Assembly: GCA_038749105.1 (NCBI GenBank)
Contig: JBCDIM010000007.1
Span: forward strand, 21,370-85,369
Source: JBCCOW01 sp038749105
GTDB taxonomy: Bacteria > Planctomycetota > Phycisphaerae > Phycisphaerales > Phycisphaeraceae
Direction: 5' to 3'
Length of the DNA: 64,000 nt
The notes beneath the pieces are model-generated. The model saw only the letters and a list, made by a program, of their open reading frames with translations. It did no database searches and had not been told where the DNA came from. Shown piece by piece: positions 50,252 to 59,289 of this stretch; the stretch's first letter is position 1, and each line of letters starts with the position of its first letter. A program made the translations under genes and the position numbers.

Positions 50252-51526
50252 ATGGCTCAGACCGTCATCGACTGCCAGAACATCAAGAAGCGGTACCGCC
50301 TGGGCCAGACCGCCTCACCGGACACGCTCCGCGACGCCCTCAGTGGCGTCCTGCGCCGCGGCGGGCGTAGCGGATCGGATGCCGCTTCGGCCGACACGCC
50401 GACCCCTGGTAACGACCGCGACTTCTGGGCCCTCAAGGGCGTGAGCTTCAAGGTCGAGCGTGGCGAATGCCTCGGCATCATCGGGCACAACGGCGCCGGC
50501 AAGTCCACACTCCTCAAAGTCCTAGCCCGCATCACTGAGCCCACCGCCGGCCGCATCGAAATGCATGGCCGCGTCGCCGCCCTCCTCGAGGTCGGCACCG
50601 GCTTCCACCCCGAACTCACCGGCCTCGAGAACACTTACCTCAATGGCTCGATCCTCGGCATGACCCGAAAAGAGGTCAAGGCCAAGCTCGCCGACATCGT
50701 CGAGTTTGCCGGCACCTCCAAATTCATGGACACGCCGGTGAAGCGTTACTCCTCGGGCATGCGTGTCCGTCTGGGCTTTGCCGTTGCGGCCCACCTCGAC
50801 CCCGAGATCCTCATCATCGACGAGGTACTTGCCGTCGGCGACGTGAGCTTCCAGAAGCGGTGCCTAGGCCGGATGAAGGACCAGATCGACGCTGGCCGGG
50901 CGGTGATCTTTGTTAGTCACCAGATGCCTTTTGTCTCGAAACTCTGCAACCGTGTCGCCGTGATGGACCATGGTCAATTGGTAAGCACGGGCAATCCTTC
51001 CGGCATGATCAAGCGATATTTGGAACTGCAATACCAGGGTGAGTCTCCGCTTGATCAACCCAACGACGCGGATGATCCGGACTTGGTGCTCCGTTCGGCC
51101 AGCTTAAATGACACCGCCCTGCCTGGCGAACTGAGCCTGCCGATGGGCAGCCCGCTGGATGCCCGGTTTACGTTCGGCCGGCCCGACGAGTCTTACCCCG
51201 GCTTCCGCTGCGGGCTGCACTTCTCCACCACCGAGGGCGTAAAGGTCTTGTCTTACCTCCTGGCCACGGAACTTAAAGAGCTGCCCGATCAGGAAGGCCG
51301 GTTCGAGGTCCGTTGCCGGGTCCCCCGTCTGCCGCTGACTTCTGGCCGATACGAGGTCAGCATCGGGGCTCGCGACAACACCCGTGTCCTTCTGATGCCA
51401 CGCAGCTTCGGAGCCGTCGAAGTCATCCCCGAAGATTCTTCGACCCCGGGCATCATCCCGCGCTACGGTACCCACGGTTACTTCGTCGACCACGCTGAGT
51501 GGCAGCTCGGGGCGACAGTCCGATGA
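50252..51526 (+). CDS. Polysaccharide-export ABC ATPase (Wzt/TagH-like)
   Basis: A 424-residue ATPase of the Wzt type. Walker A GHNGAGKST (about residues 77-85), the signature YSSGMRVRLGFAVAAHL (about 164), Walker B ILIIDEVLAVGD and the H-loop FVSHQM are intact; the class-typical AALLEVGTGFHPELTGLEN and SFQKRCLGRM are present. After about residue 255 a C-terminal beta-sandwich (about 280-420) resembles the Wzt carbohydrate-binding domain that selects the glycan. No Wzm permease lies in the window. Its stop (TGA) overlaps the ATG of the two-domain sulfotransferase (ATGA), implying co-translation, which ties export to sulfation. Confidence 0.92.
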   Translation: MAQTVIDCQNIKKRYRLGQTASPDTLRDALSGVLRRGGRSGSDAASADTPTPGNDRDFWALKGVSFKVERGECLGIIGHNGAGKSTLLKVLARITEPTAGRIEMHGRVAALLEVGTGFHPELTGLENTYLNGSILGMTRKEVKAKLADIVEFAGTSKFMDTPVKRYSSGMRVRLGFAVAAHLDPEILIIDEVLAVGDVSFQKRCLGRMKDQIDAGRAVIFVSHQMPFVSKLCNRVAVMDHGQLVSTGNPSGMIKRYLELQYQGESPLDQPNDADDPDLVLRSASLNDTALPGELSLPMGSPLDARFTFGRPDESYPGFRCGLHFSTTEGVKVLSYLLATELKELPDQEGRFEVRCRVPRLPLTSGRYEVSIGARDNTRVLLMPRSFGAVEVIPEDSSTPGIIPRYGTHGYFVDHAEWQLGATVR

Positions 51527-53298
51527 GCAAGCGCGTCGACTTCCTGGTCATCGGTGCCCAGAAGGCTGGGACGACCGCGCTCTATCACTTCCTGCGGCAA
51601 CACCCCGGCATATTCATGCCCGATCGTAAGGAGGTCGGCTTCTTCCACAAAGACTCGAACTTCGAGGGGACGCCCGGTCCCGACCGATATGCATCATACC
51701 ACGAGTGGTTCGATAGCGCACCGAATGGCACCGTGTGGGGCGAGGCGACCCCCGAGTACCTATACCATCCCAAGACCGCCGAACGTATCCACGCATACCG
51801 CCCAGACATAAAACTCATCGCGCTGCTGCGTGACCCGGTCGAACGGGCGATCTCGAATCACGCCATGCACTTGAGCCGTGGTATGGAGCGTGAAGGGTTC
51901 GCGGGGGAAGTGGCCGCCGAACGACAAAAGATCGCAGAAAGCAGCACTGCGCTCGATGAGAAGCGTTCTTACCTGAGGCGGGGGCTCTACGGGGCACAAC
52001 TCGCCCGGTTTTATAGTCGGTTCGATGCGTCACAGCTACTCGTGCTCCGGGACACCGACCTGCGCGATCGCCACAAAGACGTACTGCTACGGGTTTACGC
52101 CTTCCTCGATATCGACCCGCCCGAGGAACTGCCGGCCCCACAGCGGGTCTTCGGCGGGGCCGAGCCTCAACCGATCCCGCGTGAACTCGATCTCGAACTC
52201 CGCGAGCTGTTCCGCCTTGACTTGGAGCAGGCCGAGCAACTCACCGGCCTCGACCTAACGGCATGGATGTCTCCCGCAGACTCGCCACCGCCCACCGTCA
52301 GGCCGACCGAGCCATTAACGTCGCATGCCACCCAGCCGAACGCTGAGTTCTTACCCAACCTGTTCGTGCTCGGTGCCGCTAAGTGCGGCACTACGGCCCT
52401 GCATAGCTATCTTTCCCGTTTCCAGTCGGTCTGTATGTCTGACCCGAAGGAGCCGTTCTTCTTTGAGTGTGAATACGATAAGGGGTTGGCGTTCTATCGG
52501 CAGGCCTACTTCGCACACTGGGCCGGTGAGCCGGTCATCGGGGAGTCGCGCCACCGGAACCTCTTCCTCCCGTATGTGCCCGAGCGGATTGCCGCGGTCA
52601 ACCCGGAGGCTCGCCTCATCGTGCTGATGCGCAACCCGGTCGAGCGTGCGGTGTCGCACTGGAACCACTACCACAGCCGGGGTGTTGAGCGGCTGAACTT
52701 CCCCGAAGCAATCGCGGACGACCTGGACCGGATCGCGTCCGGCCGAGACCTGTCTACCGAATCCGAGCGAGCCGCTCATTGTGCACGAATGTTCCCAGAC
52801 GAGCTCAAACGCGAGGGCATCGGGCTGTACCGTACCTACATCGATACCGGTTACTACGCCCGACAAATTCTGAGATACCTTGAACACTTCCCGCGGGCTC
52901 AGCTCTTGCCCGTGCTCTACGACGAGTTGGTGGACCCCTCAGGTCTCACGCTGGCTAAGGTGCTGGCCTTCCTGGGAGTCGATCCGGGTCCGATCGGGAC
53001 GCCCCCGCTCGGGCAGCGGAACATCGGGGTTTACCAAGGCAGGCGACGCTACAAACGGTTGATCACCTTGGGCGTTCACCTCAATAAACGGCTCCGCAAC
53101 CGCGGCACACCCGCCTGGCTCCGCCGGACGATCAAGGGCGGCCTAAAGACGAGGCTCAACTCGGGGGCGTACACGCCACCTCCCGACCTGCTGGCCCGTC
53201 TATACACCCACTTCGAGCCCCATAACCGCGAGTTGGAGTTACTCCTACAACGCAGACTGCCAGCGTCGTGGTACGGGACAGCAGCTGTATCGAAATAA
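51523..53298 (+). CDS. Tandem two-domain sulfotransferase
   Basis: A 591-residue protein made of two complete sulfotransferase domains in series. Domain 1 (about 5-245) has the 5' loop VIGAQKAGTT (9-18) and the 3' motif RDPVERAISN (103-112). Domain 2 (about 278-591) repeats them as VLGAAKCGTT (282-291) and RNPVERAVSH (370-379). The two are clearly homologous but well diverged, so the duplication is old. Both PAPS sites look functional, which suggests that the protein sulfates two positions or two acceptors. The basic region at about 520-550 (RRRYKRL ... KRLRNRG) may bind an acidic polymer. ATG at 51523 overlaps the Wzt-like stop. A strong terminator follows. Confidence 0.92.
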   Translation: MSKRVDFLVIGAQKAGTTALYHFLRQHPGIFMPDRKEVGFFHKDSNFEGTPGPDRYASYHEWFDSAPNGTVWGEATPEYLYHPKTAERIHAYRPDIKLIALLRDPVERAISNHAMHLSRGMEREGFAGEVAAERQKIAESSTALDEKRSYLRRGLYGAQLARFYSRFDASQLLVLRDTDLRDRHKDVLLRVYAFLDIDPPEELPAPQRVFGGAEPQPIPRELDLELRELFRLDLEQAEQLTGLDLTAWMSPADSPPPTVRPTEPLTSHATQPNAEFLPNLFVLGAAKCGTTALHSYLSRFQSVCMSDPKEPFFFECEYDKGLAFYRQAYFAHWAGEPVIGESRHRNLFLPYVPERIAAVNPEARLIVLMRNPVERAVSHWNHYHSRGVERLNFPEAIADDLDRIASGRDLSTESERAAHCARMFPDELKREGIGLYRTYIDTGYYARQILRYLEHFPRAQLLPVLYDELVDPSGLTLAKVLAFLGVDPGPIGTPPLGQRNIGVYQGRRRYKRLITLGVHLNKRLRNRGTPAWLRRTIKGGLKTRLNSGAYTPPPDLLARLYTHFEPHNRELELLLQRRLPASWYGTAAVSK

Positions 53299-53320
53299 GA
53301 TAGCGCTTCGATCAAAAGAA

Positions 53321-53350
53321 AAAGACCGCCGGTAAAAACCGGCGGTCTTT
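53321..53350. terminator. Bidirectional intrinsic terminator
   Basis: A 13-bp perfect stem AAAGACCGCCGGT / ACCGGCGGTCTTT around an AAAA loop, flanked by A-rich and T-rich tails on the respective strands. It serves both the sulfotransferase and the convergent pseudopilin gene. Confidence 0.93.
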
Positions 53351-53392
53351 TTCAATAATGATTTTGATGTCCACTAGGCGGACAGCAACGGA

Positions 53393-54259
53393 TCAGGGAT
53401 CACCTTGATCAACGAGGTTACGACCACCTTCAAGCACCATGGCAGCGTTGTCCTCGGCGTCAAACGTACCGCCACCTTCAACGACGTGCTGACCAGCCGT
53501 GCCGGCATTAAAGATGTTGTCCGTGGTATAGACTTCGCCAGAACCATATTGCATGTTCTCAATGTCTTGGGTTGTCTCGAACGCGGTCGAGTTGTCGTTC
53601 CGTACCACGGTGCCACGCCAGTCACCTTCGTTTTCCTCGGTCCAGGGTGAAGAAATCGCGGCGTCAGCATCCGTACCGGTGTTGCGGTCGGAAAGGACGA
53701 TCGCACGGGTGTTGAGCGTCTCGCTCCACTCGTCACCACGTGTGTCGGAGGGGGGATCACCTGCATCGCCCATGCTCAGATCACTGGCGCCAAGAGCAGC
53801 ACCGCTACCTGCATCGGTCTGCAGCATGAGTGACGCGTAAGAAACGTTCGCATCGGCGGTGATATTCATGTCGATGACCGACTCGGTCTTAGCGGTGTCT
53901 ACGGGGTTGATGATGTACTCGGGCGTGAAGGTATTAGCTTCCAGCATAATCGCAAGCCTCGTGATGGTGTTGAATCCGTTGAGGTCTGATGTGTACTTGG
54001 TATTGTCCGCGTCCTGGTTTAAATCTACGTCACCGCCGACCGAACCGCTACCAAGAAGCCCTGGGAAGTTGGACTTATTGCCCTGAGCGAAGATGACCAT
54101 GCCCTGCTGGATACCGCGGAGCTGGGTGGAGTTGGTCGCCTGCCGAGCGGACCGACGGGCGGCACCGAGGGCGGGCAGGAGGATGCCGATGAGCAGCGCG
54201 ATGATCGAGATGACCACGAGCAGCTCAATGAGCGTAAAACCTTGTTTGCGTCGTTGCAT
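53393..54259 (-). CDS. Type II pseudopilin-like protein (GFTLIELLVVI leader)
   Basis: 288 residues with a prepilin leader MQRRKQG cleaved before FTLIELLVVISIIALLIGILLPAL; the conserved +5 Glu is present. The body is acidic, Asp/Asn/Thr-rich, and no known fold is recognised. In planctomycetes such proteins form large paralogous families (some DUF1559) of uncertain role; they are processed by the prepilin peptidase and may be surface-exposed. The G+C content is clearly below its neighbours. Start at the ATG at 54259 (GGAG about 9 nt upstream). It has its own promoter (54590-54618) and a leader of some 320 nt. Confidence 0.87.
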   Translation of the reverse strand: MQRRKQGFTLIELLVVISIIALLIGILLPALGAARRSARQATNSTQLRGIQQGMVIFAQGNKSNFPGLLGSGSVGGDVDLNQDADNTKYTSDLNGFNTITRLAIMLEANTFTPEYIINPVDTAKTESVIDMNITADANVSYASLMLQTDAGSGAALGASDLSMGDAGDPPSDTRGDEWSETLNTRAIVLSDRNTGTDADAAISSPWTEENEGDWRGTVVRNDNSTAFETTQDIENMQYGSGEVYTTDNIFNAGTAGQHVVEGGGTFDAEDNAAMVLEGGRNLVDQGDP

Positions 54260-54589
54260 GTGTGAGCTCTCCAAAAAATGAGCAGTGTTAAGGGTGTCGC
54301 TCGGTCTGGGGGGCTTCGACGCTTGCCCGTAAACACGGGCGTTTTAGACGGTAAGGAACGATAGCAGAGCTATTGAGAGCGTCTGGAGCCGAGACTTGGC
54401 CGAACAGGCCGGTGAGCGACGAGAGATCGACCGAACCATTCGGCCGACGAGGGAAGAACAGGATTTCCGTTGGGGGTAGTAAGCAGCCAATCGAGCCAGC
54501 GATGAGGACTCAGGGACGGCGAATCCGAAGGGGAGGCGACGAATTCGGTGGCTGCAGGGACAACGGGCGAGGTTGAACCTAGCAGAGTC
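54260..54589 (-). other. Long 5' leader of the pseudopilin gene
   Basis: About 325 nt between the predicted start point and the ATG without a gene. It contains the hairpin GCCCGT/ACGGGC with a 4-nt loop (54325-54340). A leader this long is out of line with the leaderless genes around and could host post-transcriptional control. No known riboswitch is recognised. Confidence 0.45.
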
Positions 54590-54618
54590 AAAATAGTGAA
54601 ACTTTGGGGATTTGTCAA
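54590..54618 (-). promoter_or_regulatory. Promoter of the pseudopilin gene
   Basis: On the minus strand: a perfect TTGACA (54618-54613), 17-nt spacer, TATTTT (54595-54590). It is the clearest sigma70-type element of this part of the window, and lies about 330 nt from the ATG. Confidence 0.65.
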
Positions 54619-54670
54619 TGGATCCGCAGGGTGTGGAAACCCGATTTAAGGGGCCCCTGGGCGGCTGGGA

Positions 54671-55678
54671 TCAGAGGTTGGCGTAGCGGCTGACCAGGTC
54701 GGTGATGCGGGGCTGTTGGGGCTGCAGGCGGATTGAGCGGCGCCAGGCCTCCATCGCTCGCTGCTTCTGGGTGGCGTTATCGCGGTCGCCCTCGATGTAG
54801 AGGGTCATGTAGGCGGCGCCGGTGCCGTTGAGGGCGGCGATGTCGTTGGGGTCGATGGACAGGGCTCGGGCGAAGGAGCGGAGCGCGTCTTCGTACCGGC
54901 GGAGGCGGTACTGGGCGACGCCGAGGCGCTCGAAGGCGGTGGCGGAGGCGGCGGGCCCGGCGCGGAAAATCAGAGTGTTGAGTGTGTTGATGGCCCTGGC
55001 GTGGTTGCCGAGCCGGATGTGGGCGTCGGCGAGGCCCAGCAGCACGGGCTCGGCCATGTCGCCAAGCTCCGCGGCCTGGCGGTAGGCGTCGACGGCGTCC
55101 TCGAACTGGCCGAGCAGGGCGTAGTTCGAGGCGAGGTTGGCCCAGTCGGACTGGGAGTCGGGGTTGAGCTCGGCGGCCCGCAGGGCGTGGGGCAGAGCGG
55201 CGGCGGGGTCGTTGAGCTGCATGTAAGCCGAGGCCAGGTGCCGGCGGACCTCGGCGTCGTCCGGATCGATCGGGATCGCCCGGAGGTATGAGCTCACGGC
55301 CTCGCGGAGCCGGCCCATGAGGTGGAGCACCAGCCCGTAGCTGGCGTGGGCCTCGAACGAGTTGGCATCGGAACCCACCGCGTTTTCGTAGGCCTGCGAG
55401 GCCTGCTCGAGGTCGCCGCGGTCTTTGTAGATGCTCCCGACGCCGAGGTGGGCGGCGGTGAGCTTGGGGTTGACCTCGATCGCCATGGCGAAAGCGACCA
55501 GGGCCTGTTCGTCGTCGCCCTGCTCGCGGTGCTGTTCGGCCTCGTCGACAAACGCCAAGGCACGGGCTTCACGGACCTGCTGGCGGTAGCTCTGACACCC
55601 CGGCAGGAAGGCCAAGGTCAGGAACAACGCGGCGCAGGCGGCGGCCATCGGGACGGACTGGGCGGGGCGTCGAAGCAT
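54671..55678 (-). CDS. TPR-repeat lipoprotein
   Basis: 335 residues. A signal with lipobox LAFLPGC (about residue 28) is followed by about seven tetratricopeptide repeats (e.g. AHLGVGSIYKDRGDLEQASQAYENAV, AHASYGLVLHLMGRLREAVSSYLRAI), so a helical super-helix anchored to a membrane by lipid. Such proteins scaffold complexes in secretion and pilus machines. It lies upstream of the pseudopilin gene on the same strand, but the spacer is 411 bp and contains the latter's promoter, so a shared transcript is unlikely. Confidence 0.85.
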   Translation of the reverse strand: MLRRPAQSVPMAAACAALFLTLAFLPGCQSYRQQVREARALAFVDEAEQHREQGDDEQALVAFAMAIEVNPKLTAAHLGVGSIYKDRGDLEQASQAYENAVGSDANSFEAHASYGLVLHLMGRLREAVSSYLRAIPIDPDDAEVRRHLASAYMQLNDPAAALPHALRAAELNPDSQSDWANLASNYALLGQFEDAVDAYRQAAELGDMAEPVLLGLADAHIRLGNHARAINTLNTLIFRAGPAASATAFERLGVAQYRLRRYEDALRSFARALSIDPNDIAALNGTGAAYMTLYIEGDRDNATQKQRAMEAWRRSIRLQPQQPRITDLVSRYANL

Positions 55679-55864
55679 GGGCAGCAACAGGTCGGGGTCA
55701 GGGGGGCGGCGGAGGATGCCGGCGTTGGTCTTATCGGGGTCTACGCCGGACGGCAGGGTCCGGTTTGCGGTCGGCCCGCTCCGACGCGGTCCTATGATAA
55801 GACTTTCGGCTAGATCAACCCCGTGCCTCAGCCCAGCCGAACCCCTCGATACCCTTGCACGCCC

Positions 55865-57700
55865 ATGAAGATTGCCCTGGCCCAGATCAACCCGACCGTC
55901 GGCGACGTGGCCGGCAACGCCCAGCGGATCGCCGACGCCATCGCGCGGGCCGCCGACGCGGGTGCGCGGCTGGTCGTATGCCCCGAGATGGCCGTTCTGG
56001 GCTATCCGCCGAAGGACCTGCTGCTGAAGCCTGCGGTGCTCGATCGCTGCCACGAGGCGGTTCAGCAGCTCGCCGAGCGGTGCACCGACGGGGTCGCGGC
56101 GGTGATCGGGCTGCCGGTGCGTTCCGATAAGCCGACGGGCCGGGCGCTGCACAACGCCGCCGCGGTCTGCGATCAGGGCCGAGTGGTCCACACCCACCTC
56201 AAAAGCCTGCTGCCCACCTACGACGTCTTCGACGAGCAGCGTTACTTCGAGCCGGGCCCAGGCCTCGACCTCACCGAACTGCCGGTCACCCCCAGCGCCA
56301 ACAACGCGGTCCGCCTCGGCATCAGCGTCTGCGAAGACCTCTGGAACGACGGCCGATTCTTTAGCCGACAGCTCTACCACGACAACCCCATCGACCAGCT
56401 CGCCGGCCTTGGGGCCCAGCTCTTCGTCAACTGCTCCGCTTCGCCCTATACCGTCCGCAAGCACAGCTTCCGGCTCCGCCTCATGTCCGGCGTCGCCCGC
56501 AAGCACAGGATCCCGCTGGTCTACTGCAACCAGGTCGGCGGCAACGACGGCCTGGTCTTCGACGGCTGCTGCTGCGTGTTCGGTGCCGACGGCACCCTGC
56601 TCGCCCACGCCAAGGCCTTCGAGGAAGACCTGCTCGTCGTCGATGTCCCCCTCGATTCGCACGAAGCCGGAGAACCCGACGCCGTCGAAACCACCAACGG
56701 CCACTTCGACATCGAGACCACCTCAACCCACAGCAACGGCCAAACCGCCCACGCACCGATCACCCGCGTCGCACCCGGCGTCGAGATCCCCCAGCACGCC
56801 ACCGCCCTGCTCCCCTCCGCCTACCACGCCCTGGTCCTGGGTCTCCGCGACTACTGCCGAAAGTGCGGCTTCCAGTCCGTCGCTCTCGGGCTTTCCGGCG
56901 GCATCGATTCGGCGCTCTGCGCCGCCATCGCCGTTGATGCCCTTGGGCCGGACAAGGTCATCGGTGTTGCTATGCCGTCCCGGTACTCCTCCGATGGCTC
57001 GAAGTCCGACGCCCAGGCCCTCGCCGAAGCCACCGGCCTCCGCTTCCACACCGTCCCCATCGAGTCCGCCCACGCCGCCTACGAAGCCTTACTGCCCACG
57101 GTCCTCGGCGGCCAACCCAAGGGCCTCACCGAAGAGAACCTCCAGGCCCGCCTCCGCGGCGTCCTCATGATGTCGGTCTCCAACGACACCGGCGCACTGC
57201 TGCTCACCACCGGCAACAAGTCCGAGCTCGCCGTCGGCTACTGCACCCTCTACGGCGACATGTGCGGCGGCCTCGCCGTCCTCTCAGACGTCCCCAAGAC
57301 GATGGTCTACGACCTCGCCCGCTGGATCAACACCCCCGACTGCCCGCTCTACCAACGCTTCAACGGCCCGGTCATCCCGCCCGACTCGATCAGCAAACCG
57401 CCCTCCGCCGAGCTCCGCGCCGACCAGCTCGACGAAGACTCGCTGCCGCCCTACGACGTTCTGGACCAGATCGTCGAACGCTACGTCGAACGCGAACAGT
57501 CCGCTGATGTCATCGCCAGCGAGACCGGCTTCGATCCCGACCTTGTGCTCCAGATGGTCCGCCTGATCGACCGCAACGAATACAAGCGCAGACAGGCCGC
57601 CCCCGGCCTCAAGATCACCGGCCGGGCGTTCGGCTTCGGCCGACGCATGCCCATCGCCCAACGCTGGGATCATCAATCGCCCGCAACCGCCACGCTCTAG
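55865..57700 (+). CDS. nadE: Glutamine-dependent NAD+ synthetase
   Basis: Converts nicotinic acid adenine dinucleotide to NAD+ with glutamine and ATP, the last step of NAD synthesis. The N-terminal nitrilase-type glutaminase domain (about 1-270) shows its triad: Glu in CPEMAVLGYPPKD, Lys in LKSLLPTYDVFDE and Cys in ISVCEDLW. The synthetase domain (about 300-580) has the P-loop LGLSGGIDSALCAAIA and the later motifs SNDTGALLLTTGNKSELAVGYCTLYGDM. A His/Asn/Thr-rich linker (about 275-300) is poorly conserved. The ATG at 55865 gives MKIALAQINPTVGD, the usual beginning. 611 residues is normal for the eukaryote-like long form of bacterial NadE. Confidence 0.96.
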   Translation: MKIALAQINPTVGDVAGNAQRIADAIARAADAGARLVVCPEMAVLGYPPKDLLLKPAVLDRCHEAVQQLAERCTDGVAAVIGLPVRSDKPTGRALHNAAAVCDQGRVVHTHLKSLLPTYDVFDEQRYFEPGPGLDLTELPVTPSANNAVRLGISVCEDLWNDGRFFSRQLYHDNPIDQLAGLGAQLFVNCSASPYTVRKHSFRLRLMSGVARKHRIPLVYCNQVGGNDGLVFDGCCCVFGADGTLLAHAKAFEEDLLVVDVPLDSHEAGEPDAVETTNGHFDIETTSTHSNGQTAHAPITRVAPGVEIPQHATALLPSAYHALVLGLRDYCRKCGFQSVALGLSGGIDSALCAAIAVDALGPDKVIGVAMPSRYSSDGSKSDAQALAEATGLRFHTVPIESAHAAYEALLPTVLGGQPKGLTEENLQARLRGVLMMSVSNDTGALLLTTGNKSELAVGYCTLYGDMCGGLAVLSDVPKTMVYDLARWINTPDCPLYQRFNGPVIPPDSISKPPSAELRADQLDEDSLPPYDVLDQIVERYVEREQSADVIASETGFDPDLVLQMVRLIDRNEYKRRQAAPGLKITGRAFGFGRRMPIAQRWDHQSPATATL

Positions 57701-57702
57701 CG

Positions 57703-59268
57703 CTAGGCGTTGTCCGGCGGCACATGGCCCGCCGGCTGTTCCTCGCTTTTGCCGTCGACGGGTGAATCCTTCCGCACCACGTCCGCCAGCGTCCGGCCCT
57801 CCAGCCACTCCCGACGCGCCGCATCGAGCTCGCGCAGCAGCCCCGCCACGGGCCGCTCCTGTTCGGTCCATTCCTCGCCCCGGTCCAGCAGCGACGCCAC
57901 CCCGATCCGGTCCGGCGGCCGCCCCAGCGTGTACCGCGCGGTCACCCCGTCCGCCGCCTCCGCCTTCATCACCACCCCCGCTGCGGACAGGTCCTCCAAG
58001 ACCGCCTGCACCCGCACCCCGCTCAGCCCCAATCCTTCCTCCAGCTCCTCACCCGTCACCGGTTGGCCCGCTTCAAACCCCTTCGCGACCAACGCCGCGA
58101 CCTCCAGCCGGCTCACCGGGTCGTAACCCCCGACCTCCTCGTCCCGCTCCGCCATCTCGCGCTGCAACCGCTCCCGCGGCAGCGTCTGCAGCGTGTGCGC
58201 GACCTCCAAGCCGAACAGCACGATGATCCACGTCACATACACCCAGATCATGAACAACGGGATCAGCCCCAACGCCCCGTACAAAGCTGATGTCCCCACC
58301 GCCTTCGCCACATACAGCCGGAACAACCCTTTGCTCACCTCCCACGCGATCGCCGCCACCAACCCCCCCGCCAACGCGGAGCGCAGCCGCAGCCTGCCGT
58401 TCGGCATCAGCACATAGATCAACACCAGCAACACCCAGGTGATCCCCAGACTGCTCAGCGGCGACATCCACGCGGCGAAGAACCGCAGCACCCCTGCGCC
58501 CGGCAGCGAGTCCGCCCACTCCAGCGTCCGCTCCACCATCAAGAACCCCGCACCCAGCAGCACCGGCCCCAGCGACAACACCGCCCAGTAGATCGGCACG
58601 CGCAATGCCCACCGCCGGCCCTGCTCTGCCCCCATCACCACATTGAAACACCCCTCGATCGTCACCAACAACGACAATGCCGACCACACCAGCAGCACCG
58701 CCCCCACCACCGAGATGCTCGCAAAGCTCACGTTCTCGATCCGCTGATTCAGGTCTGACAGCAGCCCCTCCACCCGCGCCGCCAGCTCCGCACGAGCCTC
58801 CGCCTCCAGCTCTTCCGCCGCACGACGGGCCCGCTCTTCCTCGGTCTCTTCCCCCGTCGCCTCGCTCTCAACCTGGGCCGCGAGCTCATCCTCCGCAACC
58901 GCCGCGTCGGGCATCGTCGCAGGTTGCGTGGCCTGCGTGGCCGCCGCCCTTTCCTCAAGCCCCGCGAACGCGCCGTCGGTGATCACATCCAGGTTCAGGA
59001 AGTTCACCACCCGGGTCTTCAGGTCGAGCTCCGCCTCGTCAAACCCGCCGAACGCGTTGACCACCAGCAGCCCGCACACCGTCAGCGGGATCAGCGAGAA
59101 CAGCGTGCGGTACGTCAGCGCCGCCGCCATCTGCGCCGCCCGGTGACGCCGAAGCCGACGTGCCCCGTACCCCAACAGGTCCAGCAGATAACGCACCGAC
59201 CGGTGTCGCCACGCCTCCCCCTCCGCAAAGTGCAAGACCCACCCCATCGCTCGGCGTATCCATCCCAT
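57703..59268 (-). CDS. YihY/UPF0761 family membrane protein with acidic insertion and C-terminal winged helix
   Basis: A 521-residue protein of the YihY ('ribonuclease BN-like', a historical misname) family. Six hydrophobic segments carry the family pattern (AAALTYRTLFSLIPLTV; SALYGALGLIPLFMIWVYVTWIIVLFG). Between the first and second spans there is an acidic, coiled-coil-like insertion of about 100 residues (about 80-175). The C-terminus (about 385-500) is a winged-helix-like domain (SRLEVAALVAKGFEAG ... LEEGLGLSGVRVQAVLEDLSAAGVV), seen in some longer members. Function is unknown. TACGAT lies 7 nt before the ATG. Begins 21 bp after rnpA's stop on the same strand. Confidence 0.88.
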   Translation of the reverse strand: MGWIRRAMGWVLHFAEGEAWRHRSVRYLLDLLGYGARRLRRHRAAQMAAALTYRTLFSLIPLTVCGLLVVNAFGGFDEAELDLKTRVVNFLNLDVITDGAFAGLEERAAATQATQPATMPDAAVAEDELAAQVESEATGEETEEERARRAAEELEAEARAELAARVEGLLSDLNQRIENVSFASISVVGAVLLVWSALSLLVTIEGCFNVVMGAEQGRRWALRVPIYWAVLSLGPVLLGAGFLMVERTLEWADSLPGAGVLRFFAAWMSPLSSLGITWVLLVLIYVLMPNGRLRLRSALAGGLVAAIAWEVSKGLFRLYVAKAVGTSALYGALGLIPLFMIWVYVTWIIVLFGLEVAHTLQTLPRERLQREMAERDEEVGGYDPVSRLEVAALVAKGFEAGQPVTGEELEEGLGLSGVRVQAVLEDLSAAGVVMKAEAADGVTARYTLGRPPDRIGVASLLDRGEEWTEQERPVAGLLRELDAARREWLEGRTLADVVRKDSPVDGKSEEQPAGHVPPDNA

Positions 59269-59289
59269 CCCCCCAATCGTACCGCCTTC

